Positions 1 through 8,917 of a stretch of DNA of 64,000 bases are shown piece by piece. A program made the position numbers and the translations under genes. The stretch spans positions 1,116,001 to 1,180,000 of the forward strand of contig NZ_JAUHHC010000001.1 of the NCBI RefSeq assembly GCF_030410485.1. The letters are read 5' to 3'. Below the pieces are notes generated by a model that worked only from the letters and a program-made list of their open reading frames with translations, ran no database searches and had not been told where the DNA came from. The stretch is from Roseateles violae. GTDB taxonomy: Bacteria; Pseudomonadota; Gammaproteobacteria; Burkholderiales; Burkholderiaceae_C. How positions within the stretch are numbered: position 1 is the stretch's first letter; each line of letters starts with the position of its first letter.

Positions 1-555
1 CTGCTGGTCGCGCCCTTCCTGGCGCTGCCGCTGTATGCCTTGTCGGCCCAGCACGAGCGCGGCGAGCGCTCCGAGGTGAGCCGGGCCTGGGGCAGCGTGC
101 GCGGCAATGCCGGCTCGATCGCGCTGTTCGGCCTGGTGCTGATGCTGGCCTATATCGTCTGGGAACGGCTGGCCGCGATCACCTTTGCGCTGTTCTATCG
201 CGGCGAGCCGCTGAACGTCGCGAACCTGCTGCCGGAGCTGTTCCTGTCGGGCCGCTACAACCAGCTGCTGCTCGCCTACTTCGCGATTGGCGCGCTGCTG
301 GCCGGCGCGGTGTTCGCGCTGAGCGTCGTTACCGCGCCGCTGCTGCTGGACCGCCCGCGCAGCGATACGGTGACCGCCATGCTGACCAGCGTGCAGGCCT
401 GCCTGCGCAACGCCGGCCCGCTGCTGCTGTGGGCGCTGCTGCTGGCCGGCCTGACCCTGCTGGGCTTTCTGACCCTGACCTTGGGCTTCGTGCTGATCTT
501 CCCGCTGCTGGCCCATGCCAGCTGGCACGCCTACCGCGATCTGGTCGCGCGCTGA
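1..555 (+). CDS. DUF2189-like integral membrane protein, 3' part
   Basis: The reading frame is open from base 1, so the start lies before the window; a TTG at position 40 is only an internal codon. The visible 184 residues hold several long hydrophobic segments (around window bases 100-165, 265-335, 415-525), giving a multi-pass inner-membrane protein. The pattern of helices and the ending around HASWHAYRDL resemble the DUF2189 family of uncharacterised proteobacterial membrane proteins. No catalytic motif is visible and the function is unknown. The family call is from memory, moderately sure. Confidence 0.7.
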   Translation: MLVAPFLALPLYALSAQHERGERSEVSRAWGSVRGNAGSIALFGLVLMLAYIVWERLAAITFALFYRGEPLNVANLLPELFLSGRYNQLLLAYFAIGALLAGAVFALSVVTAPLLLDRPRSDTVTAMLTSVQACLRNAGPLLLWALLLAGLTLLGFLTLTLGFVLIFPLLAHASWHAYRDLVAR

Positions 556-709
556 AGCGCTGCCGGCCCGTACGCGCGCGTGAACTGCATCACGCCGGCC
601 GGCGCCGCGGGCCGCTCGCCCCCGTGCACGCGGGGTGCTTCCCTTGATCGGGGCCGCCATCATCCCCTTCACCGCTGCAGCAAGCAGCACGAACGGGAGG
701 GATGCCCCG

Positions 710-1420
710 ATGAAGACCGCGACGACGACGAAGACGACGAACAAGCGCCTGGGCCTGCTGAGCAGCGGCCTGGCCCTGCTGCTGGCCTCTTTCGGCGCCA
801 GCGCCGCCGGCGGCAATCTGCTGGTGAACGGCAGCTTCGAGGACATCGGCGGTGCCGCGCTGCAAGGCTGGGGCGGCTACACCTTCGGTGCCGGCTACTC
901 TGACACGCTGGCCGGCTGGACGATCTCCAGCGGCAGCGTCGACGTCACCGTCACCGGCAGCGCCTGGGGCGCCGCGCAGGACGGCGTCCACTCGCTCGAT
1001 CTGAACGGCTGGGAGTCCGGCGTACTGAGCCAGCAGCTGCAGACGCAGATCGGCCAGAGCTACCAGGTCAGCTTCGCCTTCTCGCGCAATGCCAGCGGCG
1101 CGCCCGATCCGGCCATCGCGCTGGTGACGGCCGGCAATGCCGCGCTGCAGCTGAGCGCACCCAATGACGCGGGCCGTTTCGGCAGCCCCTATGCGATGAA
1201 GTGGGAGCAGGCCGGCTTCCAGTTCACCGCCACCGAGGCGCTGACCACGCTGAGCTTCTCGGCCAGCGTGCCGGGCAATGGCGGCGTCTACCTCGACGCG
1301 GTCAGCGTGACGGCGCTCACGGCGGCGCCGGTGCCCGAGCCCGAGAGCTATGCGCTGATGCTGGCCGGCCTGGCGGCGGTCGGCTTCATCGCCCGCCGCC
1401 GCGGCGTCGCGCGGAGCTGA
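710..1420 (+). CDS. PEP-CTERM exported protein, DUF642/choice-of-anchor-like
   Basis: A 236-residue exported protein. The N-terminus has a polar, Lys/Thr-rich stretch followed by a hydrophobic signal segment ending near ASA. The body starts with NLLVNGSFE and contains a GWTISSGSVDV-type strand pattern, typical of the beta-sandwich DUF642/choice-of-anchor proteins that may bind carbohydrate. The C-terminus is a textbook PEP-CTERM signal: VPEPESYALML, a hydrophobic helix, then ARRR. Such proteins are cut by exosortase and placed at the cell surface or in exopolysaccharide. The ATG at 710 is preferred over upstream starts because GGGAGG sits at 695-700. No exosortase gene is in the window. Confidence 0.85.
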   Translation: MKTATTTKTTNKRLGLLSSGLALLLASFGASAAGGNLLVNGSFEDIGGAALQGWGGYTFGAGYSDTLAGWTISSGSVDVTVTGSAWGAAQDGVHSLDLNGWESGVLSQQLQTQIGQSYQVSFAFSRNASGAPDPAIALVTAGNAALQLSAPNDAGRFGSPYAMKWEQAGFQFTATEALTTLSFSASVPGNGGVYLDAVSVTALTAAPVPEPESYALMLAGLAAVGFIARRRGVARS

Positions 1421-1461
1421 TCGCCGGCGGGGACCGCTTGGCCCCGATCCGCAAAACAGCA

Positions 1462-1499
1462 AACCCGCAGGTCCGTGAGGACGCTGCGGGTTCTTGTTT
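1462..1499. terminator. Intrinsic terminator between convergent genes
   Basis: A perfect 9-bp stem, AACCCGCAG (1462-1470) with CTGCGGGTT (1484-1492), and a 13-base loop. T-rich sequence follows on the plus strand (CTTGTTT), and T-rich sequence also follows on the minus strand. It lies between the convergent PEP-CTERM gene and the site-2 protease gene and could serve both. Confidence 0.8.
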
Positions 1500-1516
1500 G
1501 CCTGGGCGCCGCCGCT

Positions 1517-2236
1517 TCAGAAGCGGTGCGTCTGGCTCAGCGTCTGATGCACATCGTGCGTCATCAGGGCCAGGAAGCCGGCCAGGGCCAGGTAGTAGGT
1601 GCCGTACTCCCATTTGATCGCTGCAGGCACGGCGTAATAGCTCTGCGCCTCCTCGCTGTCCTTGCGGAACCTGAAGGCCTTGAGCAGCTGCGGGTAGGCC
1701 ATGATCGCGATCAGGATCAGCATCGGGCTGGGCCGGTACAAGAAGAGCACCACCAGCACCGGCACGCCCAGCAGCCAGATGCGCGGCGACAGCACGGCCG
1801 TGATGCGGCCGCCGTCCAGCGGCGACAGCGGGATCAGGTTGAAGAGATTCAAGAAGAAGCCGGCATAGGAGACGGCCAGCAGCCAGTCCGCCTCGTAGCT
1901 GCGCGCCAGCAGATAGCAGCAGCTTGCGCCGACCGTTCCCAGCAGTGGCCCGCCCAGGCCGACGAAGGCCTCGGTTTGCGCATCGTGCGGCAGCTCCTTG
2001 AGCTCGATCCAGGCGCCGACGAAGGGGATGAAGGTCGGCGCGCCAACGTTCAGGCCCTTGTGCCGTGCTGCCAGATAGTGGCCCATCTCGTGCACGAAGA
2101 GGAGCGCGATGAAGCCCGCCGCATAGCGCCAGCCGAAGATGAAGGCATAGACGATCAGCGACAGCAGCATCGTGCCGCCGGTGCTCAGCAGCTTGCCGAA
2201 CTTGAGGCCGGAGAAGAGCAGGAGCAGCAGCTTCAT
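1517..2236 (-). CDS. Site-2 protease family (M50) intramembrane metalloprotease
   Basis: A 239-residue polytopic membrane protein. It carries the zinc motif HEMGH (about residues 50-54) in a hydrophobic helix and the second metal motif NLIPLSPLDGGR (about residues 133-144), the arrangement of site-2 proteases. These enzymes cut substrates inside the membrane. There is no PDZ domain, so it belongs to the small S2P group; its substrate is unknown. It starts 4 bases after the DUF2167 gene on the same strand, so the two are probably one transcript and may work together. Confidence 0.88.
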   Translation of the reverse strand: MKLLLLLFSGLKFGKLLSTGGTMLLSLIVYAFIFGWRYAAGFIALLFVHEMGHYLAARHKGLNVGAPTFIPFVGAWIELKELPHDAQTEAFVGLGGPLLGTVGASCCYLLARSYEADWLLAVSYAGFFLNLFNLIPLSPLDGGRITAVLSPRIWLLGVPVLVVLFLYRPSPMLILIAIMAYPQLLKAFRFRKDSEEAQSYYAVPAAIKWEYGTYYLALAGFLALMTHDVHQTLSQTHRF

Positions 2237-2240
2237 CGAC

Positions 2241-3146
2241 TCAGCCGATATTGGCGTTCTTGCGCTTGAACAGCCGCGCGAACACGGCGCCGAAGCCGGC
2301 CAGCGCGAGGAAGATCACCTTGGCGAATTTGGCGACGAAGGCGAAGACGACGGCCAGGAGGCCCAGCTTCTTCGCGCCGACGCCCAGCACCAGAGCCGCC
2401 ACCCCGTATTCGGCCACATGATCGGTCGAGGCATTGAAGTCGCCGTAGCGCTTGCCCGCGTCGAGCTCGAGTGCGCCGAGCAAGGTCTGGGCCTCGCCCT
2501 TATGGCTGCCCAGGTCCTTCAGATCGGTGACCAGGTTCAGGCTCAGATAGCCCTCGCGGCCCAGCGCATAGGTGTTGTAGTTGACGCCCTGATCGGCCTC
2601 GGCCGGCGCGCCTTTGTCACGCAAGCCGATCGCCCAGACCAGACGGTGCGTGGCCGCCTCGTAGGCCGGCTTCTCGGCCCAGCCGACGATCTCCATCTCG
2701 GTCACGCCGACCTTCTTGCGCTCGGCGTTCTGTGCCTCGGTGCCCTCGCGAAAGGACTGCAGCATCTCGTCCGCGTTCCAGTTCTTGGCGTCGTCGTCCT
2801 TGATATAGCCGGAAGGGTGGTATTCCACGACGGCGAACCAGCCCTTGTCGGTGTCCGATTCCGGGAACACCAGGCCCTGCAGGGTCTTGAACTCGCCCGG
2901 ATTGCCCATCGCCAGCACCACGCGCGCGGCCTGCGGCTGCGGCACGAAGATGCGGCCCGCGGGCAGGTGCAGCACGGCCTGCTGCGCCAGCGCAATGTCC
3001 TTGGGGCCGTGAACCGCGGCCTTGTCGGCCTCCTCGAAAACGGCCTTTCTCTCGTCCGGGCTCATGGCCCGCGCCGGCATGGCAAGGGCGCTCAGCGCCA
3101 GCATCAGCAGCGCTGCGGCGAGGCGCTGCATCTTCTTCTCGATCAT
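2241..3146 (-). CDS. DUF2167 membrane-anchored protein
   Basis: A 301-residue protein with a signal peptide (hydrophobic residues about 8-22, ending AMPARA), a soluble extracytoplasmic domain with the DUF2167 landmarks (WFAVVEYHPSGYI; a central EIVGWAEKPAYE stretch; a later YNTYALGREGYLSLN stretch) and a C-terminal membrane region of one or two hydrophobic helices, ending in basic residues. The function of the family is unknown. The start at 3146 has a good ribosome site: GGGAG nine bases upstream. It is the first gene of a two-gene unit with the downstream site-2 protease, which suggests a shared membrane or envelope role; that link is inference. Confidence 0.85.
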   Translation of the reverse strand: MIEKKMQRLAAALLMLALSALAMPARAMSPDERKAVFEEADKAAVHGPKDIALAQQAVLHLPAGRIFVPQPQAARVVLAMGNPGEFKTLQGLVFPESDTDKGWFAVVEYHPSGYIKDDDAKNWNADEMLQSFREGTEAQNAERKKVGVTEMEIVGWAEKPAYEAATHRLVWAIGLRDKGAPAEADQGVNYNTYALGREGYLSLNLVTDLKDLGSHKGEAQTLLGALELDAGKRYGDFNASTDHVAEYGVAALVLGVGAKKLGLLAVVFAFVAKFAKVIFLALAGFGAVFARLFKRKNANIG

Positions 3147-3214
3147 AAACGGTCACTCCCTCGGGTTTTCGTGGCGGCCGAGTCTAGCCTCGCGGCCGTA
3201 GACGGACCGGAATG

Positions 3215-3251
3215 AAAAACCCGCAGCCCCTCACGAGGAGGGAGCTACGGG
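3215..3251 (-). terminator. Intrinsic terminator of the indolepyruvate oxidoreductase gene
   Basis: Read on the minus strand, an 11-bp GC-rich stem with two G-T pairs, formed by bases 3251-3241 and 3230-3220, is followed by five U residues (AAAAA at 3215-3219 on the plus strand). It begins 33 bases after the stop codon of the oxidoreductase gene. Confidence 0.8.
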
Positions 3252-3283
3252 CGATGAGGAGTTGGGAGCGAGAAGCAGGGCGC

Positions 3284-6200
3284 TCAGGCGGCCTGCTGCC
3301 ACTGCTGCATCAGCGCCTCCCACTTGCCACGGGCGGCGAGCAGGTGGCGGTGCTTGACGTGGCCGTAGCCGCGGATGTCCTCCGGGATGCGGGCGATGTC
3401 CACCGCCAGAGCCAGGCGCTCGGCCGTCAGGCCCTTGGCCAGGATGGCCTCGATGCTGGCCTTGTACTCGCCGATCAGGGCGCGTTCGGACTTGCGCTCC
3501 TCGGTGTAGCCGAAGACGTCCAGCGCCGTGCCGCGCAGGCCCTTCAGCTTGGCGAGCAGGCCGAAGGCCGGGCGCACCCAGGCACCGAAGGCCGACTTCT
3601 GCAACTCGCCCTTCTCGTTCTTCTTGGCCAGCAGCGGCGGGGCCAGGTGGTGGACCAGCTTGTAGTCGCCCTCGAACTGGCCGGCAATTCGGTCGAGGAA
3701 CTTCTTGTCCGTGTGCAGGCGCGCGACCTCGTACTCGTCCTTGTAGGCCATCAGCTTGAACAGGTAGCGGGCCACCGCCTCGCTGAGCTTGCTCGTGCCC
3801 AGCGGTTGTTCGGCGGCGCGCACCTTCTCGACGAAGGCCTTGTACTGCTCGGCGTAGGCGGCGTTCTGGTAGTCGCCCAGGAACTCGACGCGCTTGGCGA
3901 CCAGCTCGTCCACGCTCTGGCGCTTGACGATATTGATCACCTGGCGCGCGGCGTACAGGGCCTGGACGGCGGCCAGATCGGCGGCGCAGCGGCGGCCCCA
4001 TTCGAAGGCGGCCTTGTTGTTGTCGATCTGCACGCCGTTCAGCTCGATCGCGCGCATCAGCGCGGCGTAGGAGAGCGGCACCTTGCCCTTCTGCCAGGCG
4101 TAGCCCAGCATCAGCGGGTTGGTGTACAGCGAGTCGCCGAGCAGCTTCACCGCCACTTCCTCGGCGTCGAACATGCCCAGATGCTCGGCGCCGACGGCCT
4201 TGCTGACGGCGGCCTCGCAGGCGGCGCCCGGGAAGCTCCAGTCGGCGTTGTTGACCAGGGTTGCCGTCGGCGAGCCATGCGTGTTCAGCGCGACGAAGGT
4301 GCGGCCCTCGCGCATCACGGCCAAGGTCGTCTTGTTGGCGGCGACGATCGAGTCGCAGGCGATCACCAGCTCGGCCTCGGCCGTGCCGACCTTGGTGCAG
4401 TGGATGGCCTCGGGCTCGTTGGCGATCTGGATATGGCTCCAGGTCGCGCCGCCCTTCTGCGCCAGACCGGCCGCATCCTGCGTGATCACGCCCTTGCCTT
4501 CCAGATGCGCAGCCATGCCCAGCAGCTGGCCGATCGTGATCACGCCGGTGCCGCCGACGCCGGCCACGACGATGCCCCAGGCCTGGTCGGGATTGGGGAT
4601 CAGCGGCTGGGACAGCAGCGGCAGGCTGGCGTCGAAGGGCGACAGGCGCTTGTCCTTCTTCGGCTTCTTCAGCTCGCCGCCCTCGACGGTGACGAAGCTG
4701 GGGCAGAAGCCCTTCACGCAGCTGTAGTCCTTGTTGCAGGTGTTCTGGTTGATCTGGCGCTTGCGGCCGAACTCGGTCTCCAGCGGCTCGATCGACAGGC
4801 AGTTCGATTGCACCGAGCAGTCGCCGCAGCCCTCGCAGACCAGCTCGTTGATGACGACGCGCTTGGCCGGGTCCACCAGCTTGCCGCGCTTGCGGCGGCG
4901 GCGCTTCTCGGTCGCGCAGGTCTGGTCGTAGATGATGACCGAGGTGCCGGCGATCTCGCGGAACTGGCGCTGGATCGCGTCGAGCTCGTCGCGGTGGTGG
5001 ACGGTGACGCCGGCCAGCAGCGAGACGCCGTTGTACTTGGCCGGCTCGTCGGTGACGATGACCAGCTTGCTGACGCCCTCGGCGATCACGCTCTGCATGA
5101 TCTGCATCACCGAGTGGCCCTCGGGGCGCTCGCCGACCTGCTGGCCGCCGGTCATCGCGACGGCGTCGTTGTAGAGGATCTTGTAGGTGATGTTGACGCC
5201 GGCCGCGATCGACTGGCGGATCGCCAGGATGCCGCTGTGGAAGTAGGTGCCGTCGCCGAGGTTGGAGAAGATGTGCTTCTCGTCGGTGAACGGGGCCTGG
5301 CCGACCCAGGGCACACCCTCGCCGCCCATCTGGGTGAAGGTGGCGGTGTTGCGGCCCGGCATCCAGGTCACCATGTAATGGCAGCCGATGCCACCGACGG
5401 CGCGCGAGCCCTCGGGCACGCGGGTTGAGGTGTTGTGCGGGCAGCCCGAGCAGAACCAGGGCGTGCGGTCGGCGCCGCCGGCCGTCTTTTCCTCGGCCTT
5501 CAGCGCGTTCTCCTTCGCGTCGATGACGGCGACGCGCGCGTCGAGCCGGGTCTGGATGTCGGCGTCGACGCCCAGCTTCTTCAGGCGCTTGGCGATCGCG
5601 CGGGCGATGATGGCCGGGGTCAGATCGGCCTGCGGGCGCAGCAGCCAGTTCTTGCTCGGATTGGCCGCGCTCCACTCGCCGCCGCTGTCCTCGCCCTCGA
5701 CCTCGTCGAACTTGCCCAGCACGCGCGGGCGCACATCGGGACGCCAGTTGTAGAGCTGTTCCTTGATCTGGTACTCGATGACCTGGCGCTTCTCCTCGAC
5801 GACCAGGATCTCCTGCAGGCCGGCGGCGAAGTCGCGCGTGATCGTCGCCTCCAGCGGCCAGACCACATTGACCTTGTGCAGGCGGATGCCCAGGCGCGAG
5901 CAGGTCGCGTCGTCCAGGCCCAGATCGTGCAGGGCCTGGCGGGTGTCGTTCCAGGCCTTGCCGCTGGCGATGATGCCGAAGCGGTCGTTGTTGCCGGCGA
6001 TCACATTGTGGTTGAGCTTGTTGGCGCGCACATAGGCCAGGGCCGCGTACCACTTGAAGTCCATCATGCGCGCTTCCTGCTCCAGCGGCGGATCGGGCCA
6101 GCGGATGTGCAGGCCGCCCGGCGGCATCTCGAAGTCCTCGGGCAGGATGATGTTGACGCGGTCCGGATCGACGCTGACCGAGGCCGACGATTCGACGATC

Positions 6201-6844
6201 TCCTGGATCGTCTTCATGCCCGACCACAGGCCCGAGAAGCGGCTCATCGCGAAGGCGTGCAGGCCCATGTCGAGGATGTCCTGCACGCTGGACGGGAAGA
6301 AGACCGGGAAGCCGGCCGCCTTGTAGACATGGTCGCTCTGGTGAGCGGCCGTCGAGCTCTTGGCGATATGGTCGTCGCCGGCGATCGCGATCACGCCGCC
6401 ATGCTTGCTGGTGCCGGCCATGTTCGCGTGCTTGAACACGTCGATGCAGCGGTCCACACCCGGGCCCTTGCCGTACCACATGCCGAACACGCCGTCGAAC
6501 CTGGCCTTCTCGGGGAAGAGGGCCATCTGCTGCGTGCCCCAGACGGCCGTCGCGCCGAGTTCCTCGTTGACGCCCGGCTGGAAGACGATGTTCTGCTTGG
6601 CCAGATGCTTCTTGGCCTGCATCAGCGCCTGGTCGTAGCCGCCCAGCGGCGAGCCGCGGTAGCCGGAGATGAAGCCGGCCGTGTTCAGCCCGGCCATCGC
6701 GTCGCGGGTGCGCTGCAGCATCGGCAGCCGCACCAGGGCCTGCACGCCGCTCATGAAGGCGCGGCCGGCATCGAGCGCGTACTTGTCGTCCAGCGTGACC
6801 TTCTCGAGGGCGCGCAGGATGTGGTCGGGCAGGGGGGCGTTCAT
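3284..6844 (-). CDS. Indolepyruvate ferredoxin oxidoreductase, one-polypeptide type
   Basis: A 1186-residue fused 2-oxoacid:ferredoxin oxidoreductase. The order is an N-terminal pyrimidine-binding-like domain (GYRGSPLGG; GVNEELGA), a central thiamine-diphosphate domain (CSGCPHN; GGIGCHYM; LGDGTYFHSG), a cysteine-rich iron-sulfur segment (CEGCGDCSVQSNC and further Cys pairs), then a gamma-type domain (VVAGVGGTGVITIG). The family oxidatively decarboxylates indolepyruvate and other aryl 2-oxoacids to the acyl-CoA, passing electrons to ferredoxin; it takes part in aromatic amino acid breakdown. The ATG at 6844 has AGGAG ten bases upstream. It is divergent from an Lrp/AsnC regulator, its likely controller. 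Exact substrate is not shown by sequence. Confidence 0.9.
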   Translation of the reverse strand: MNAPLPDHILRALEKVTLDDKYALDAGRAFMSGVQALVRLPMLQRTRDAMAGLNTAGFISGYRGSPLGGYDQALMQAKKHLAKQNIVFQPGVNEELGATAVWGTQQMALFPEKARFDGVFGMWYGKGPGVDRCIDVFKHANMAGTSKHGGVIAIAGDDHIAKSSTAAHQSDHVYKAAGFPVFFPSSVQDILDMGLHAFAMSRFSGLWSGMKTIQEIVESSASVSVDPDRVNIILPEDFEMPPGGLHIRWPDPPLEQEARMMDFKWYAALAYVRANKLNHNVIAGNNDRFGIIASGKAWNDTRQALHDLGLDDATCSRLGIRLHKVNVVWPLEATITRDFAAGLQEILVVEEKRQVIEYQIKEQLYNWRPDVRPRVLGKFDEVEGEDSGGEWSAANPSKNWLLRPQADLTPAIIARAIAKRLKKLGVDADIQTRLDARVAVIDAKENALKAEEKTAGGADRTPWFCSGCPHNTSTRVPEGSRAVGGIGCHYMVTWMPGRNTATFTQMGGEGVPWVGQAPFTDEKHIFSNLGDGTYFHSGILAIRQSIAAGVNITYKILYNDAVAMTGGQQVGERPEGHSVMQIMQSVIAEGVSKLVIVTDEPAKYNGVSLLAGVTVHHRDELDAIQRQFREIAGTSVIIYDQTCATEKRRRRKRGKLVDPAKRVVINELVCEGCGDCSVQSNCLSIEPLETEFGRKRQINQNTCNKDYSCVKGFCPSFVTVEGGELKKPKKDKRLSPFDASLPLLSQPLIPNPDQAWGIVVAGVGGTGVITIGQLLGMAAHLEGKGVITQDAAGLAQKGGATWSHIQIANEPEAIHCTKVGTAEAELVIACDSIVAANKTTLAVMREGRTFVALNTHGSPTATLVNNADWSFPGAACEAAVSKAVGAEHLGMFDAEEVAVKLLGDSLYTNPLMLGYAWQKGKVPLSYAALMRAIELNGVQIDNNKAAFEWGRRCAADLAAVQALYAARQVINIVKRQSVDELVAKRVEFLGDYQNAAYAEQYKAFVEKVRAAEQPLGTSKLSEAVARYLFKLMAYKDEYEVARLHTDKKFLDRIAGQFEGDYKLVHHLAPPLLAKKNEKGELQKSAFGAWVRPAFGLLAKLKGLRGTALDVFGYTEERKSERALIGEYKASIEAILAKGLTAERLALAVDIARIPEDIRGYGHVKHRHLLAARGKWEALMQQWQQAA

Positions 6845-7043
6845 GGCGGGGAGACTCCTGATGATGGCTTGCCGCGGCTCCGTCCTGGCTGCTCGAACCG
6901 GGACGGAAGAAGCGCTTGTGGCGCCCTGCCTGCGGGCCGATCCGACGCGCGAAGTATGGCGCCGGATGCGAGCGAATACGACCGCCAGTGTAGGCAAAGC
7001 CGGGCGATTGGTGCTTGCTAGTTTTAGCTCTGCGCCGCCGGTT

Positions 7044-7062
7044 TGAGCAACAATCTTGCTCA
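7044..7062. promoter_or_regulatory. Palindrome, probable Lrp/AsnC-type operator
   Basis: A perfect inverted repeat TGAGCAA-CAATC-TTGCTCA (7-bp arms, 5-base AT-rich centre) lies 21 bases before the start codon of the Lrp/AsnC gene and inside the region shared with the divergent indolepyruvate oxidoreductase gene. Symmetric sites with AT-rich centres are normal for this regulator family, so autoregulation and control of the divergent gene are likely but inferred. Confidence 0.6.
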
Positions 7063-7083
7063 GATTGATGAAAAGGAGCGGCT

Positions 7084-7680
7084 ATGGCATCGAAGTCCAC
7101 GGCGCAAGGGAAAACCATGAGCAAGTCGGCGGCCGGCCAGCCGCCCAGCGAAGCGGAGGAGGGCCACACCACCACCGGCGGCGCCCCGCATGGCGGCGAA
7201 CTCGACCGCTACGACGTCGCCATCCTGGCCGAGCTGCAGCGCGAGGCGCGCTTGTCGAACGCCGAGCTGGCGACGCGCATCGGCCTGTCGCCGGCGCCGA
7301 CCTGGCGACGCGTGCGCTGGCTGGAGGAGCAGGGCTTCATCACCGGCTACCGCGCCGAGCTGGACCGCCGGCGCCTCGGTCTGGGCGTCCTGGCCTTCGT
7401 GCGCGTGGATGCCGACCGCAACAACGCCTCGGCGACCCAGGTGCTCGAGCAGGCGATCCGCCAGCTGCCCGAGGTGATCGCCTGCCACTACATCAGCGGC
7501 GCCGGCACCTTCGAGCTGCAGGTGCTGGCCACCGACCTCGACGCCTTCAGCCGCTTCACGATCGACACCTTGCTGAACCTGCCCAATGTGAAGGACATCC
7601 ACACCAGCTTCTCGCTGGGCGAGGTCAAGGCAGGCGCGGCCTTGCCGCTGGGGCATCTGAGCAAGGCGGCAGCGAAGTAA
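7084..7680 (+). CDS. Lrp/AsnC family transcriptional regulator
   Basis: A 198-residue regulator. Residues about 1-38 are a low-complexity polar extension not usual for the family; then comes the AsnC-type winged helix-turn-helix (LDRYDVAILAELQREARLSN, then ELATRIGLSPAPTWRRVRWLEEQGFITGY) and the RAM ligand-binding domain (VLAFVRVDAD ... ACHYISGAGTFELQVLATD). The ATG at 7084 has AAGGAG at 7073-7078; a second Met at residue 12 could also serve. It is transcribed away from the indolepyruvate oxidoreductase gene with a palindrome between, suggesting an amino acid or 2-oxoacid-responsive local regulator of aromatic amino acid catabolism. Confidence 0.9.
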   Translation: MASKSTAQGKTMSKSAAGQPPSEAEEGHTTTGGAPHGGELDRYDVAILAELQREARLSNAELATRIGLSPAPTWRRVRWLEEQGFITGYRAELDRRRLGLGVLAFVRVDADRNNASATQVLEQAIRQLPEVIACHYISGAGTFELQVLATDLDAFSRFTIDTLLNLPNVKDIHTSFSLGEVKAGAALPLGHLSKAAAK

Positions 7681-7757
7681 GGCCTCTCCGGCCGGGGCGG
7701 TCGGGGAAGGGTTTGCCTGCCGATGGCGGCTGCGCGCCTGCGTTAGGCTTGGCGCCG

Positions 7758-8906
7758 ATGACAAGAACGACAAGAACGGAGACGGCTGCCGCCGATGCGC
7801 CGGCGGCGGCGCCAGGCGCCCTGGGCCGCCTGCTGCTGACCGGCGATCCGGTGCAGGCCTTGCGGCTGCGTCAGAGCGGGCTGGCGCTGCTCCTGATGGC
7901 GGTCAGCGTCGGCCTGCTGCAGTACGCGGTCTGGGTCGGCGCGGCGGAGCCGGCGCCGATCGCCTGGTGGACGCTGTACTCGGTCGGCGGCCTGGTGGCG
8001 GCCTGGCTGGCGATACGCAGCGGCTGGTCGGCGCGGCTGGCCGATCCGGCGCTGACGGTGCCGCAGATGGTCTATGCGATCGCCTGTGCCGCGGTCGGCT
8101 ACGCGCTGCTGGGGCCCTTGCGCGGCATGGTGATGACGGTGCTCGCGCTGATCCTGATGTTCGGCATGTTCCAGCTGCGCGGCCGCACCGCGATGTGGAT
8201 CACCGCCTATGCGCTGCTGCTGTTCGGCCTGGCGATGGCGGGCATGGCCAAGCTGCGCCCGGAGGTCTACCGTCCGGCGGTCGAGCTCGGCCATTTCATG
8301 ATGCTGCTGTGCATGCTGCCGGCCGTCACGCTGCTGGCCGAGCGCATGACGCGGATCCGCCGGCGCCTGCGCTTGCAGCGGCAGGAACTGGCCGAGGCGT
8401 TGCAGAAGATCCAGGCGCTGGCGACCCGGGACGAACTGACCGGCCTGCTGAACCGCCGCCATATGCAGACCCTGCTCGAGCAGGAGCGCCAGCGCCGGCT
8501 GCGCAGCGGCCAGGCCTTCTGCCTGGCCCTGATCGACATCGACCATTTCAAGCAGATCAACGACGGCCATGGCCATGGCGCCGGCGATGCGGCGCTGCGC
8601 GAATTCGCCAGCGCGGCTCAGCAGGCGATCCGCGGTACCGATGTGCTGGCGCGCTGGGGCGGCGAGGAGTTCGTGCTGCTCTTGACCGACACCTCGATGC
8701 CGCCGGCCCAGGCCGCCGTCGAGCGCCTGCGCGAGCGCATTGCCGCCCTGGTCGTGATCCAGGCCGGCCGCGCGCTGAACCTGACGATCTCCGCCGGCCT
8801 GACCGAATCGCTGCCGCAGGAGAACCTGGCCCAGACTCTGGAACGCGCCGACAAGCTGCTGTACCGCGCCAAGGCCGAGGGCCGCAACCGCGTCGTCGTC
8901 GGCTGA
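7758..8906 (+). CDS. Membrane-bound diguanylate cyclase (GGDEF)
   Basis: A 382-residue inner-membrane enzyme expected to make cyclic di-GMP from two GTP. About six hydrophobic helices (residues 40-195) form an N-terminal sensor unit; a short coiled coil (about 196-222) leads into the GGDEF domain. The active site reads GGEEF (301-305), a functional variant, and the inhibitory I-site RxxD (R292-D295) stands exactly five residues before it, so product inhibition is expected. The family hallmark DELTGLLNRRHM begins at 225. The signal sensed by the membrane part is unknown. The start at 7758 has no strong ribosome site, so it is a little uncertain. Confidence 0.9.
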   Translation: MTRTTRTETAAADAPAAAPGALGRLLLTGDPVQALRLRQSGLALLLMAVSVGLLQYAVWVGAAEPAPIAWWTLYSVGGLVAAWLAIRSGWSARLADPALTVPQMVYAIACAAVGYALLGPLRGMVMTVLALILMFGMFQLRGRTAMWITAYALLLFGLAMAGMAKLRPEVYRPAVELGHFMMLLCMLPAVTLLAERMTRIRRRLRLQRQELAEALQKIQALATRDELTGLLNRRHMQTLLEQERQRRLRSGQAFCLALIDIDHFKQINDGHGHGAGDAALREFASAAQQAIRGTDVLARWGGEEFVLLLTDTSMPPAQAAVERLRERIAALVVIQAGRALNLTISAGLTESLPQENLAQTLERADKLLYRAKAEGRNRVVVG

Positions 8907-8917
8907 GCCCAGCTGCC

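Noticed and set aside
2172..7175. Very long frames on both strands opposite or shifted against the DUF2167 and oxidoreductase genes
   Set aside because: They are the usual long shadow frames of high-GC genes; they lack domain motifs, while the real genes carry clear catalytic motifs.
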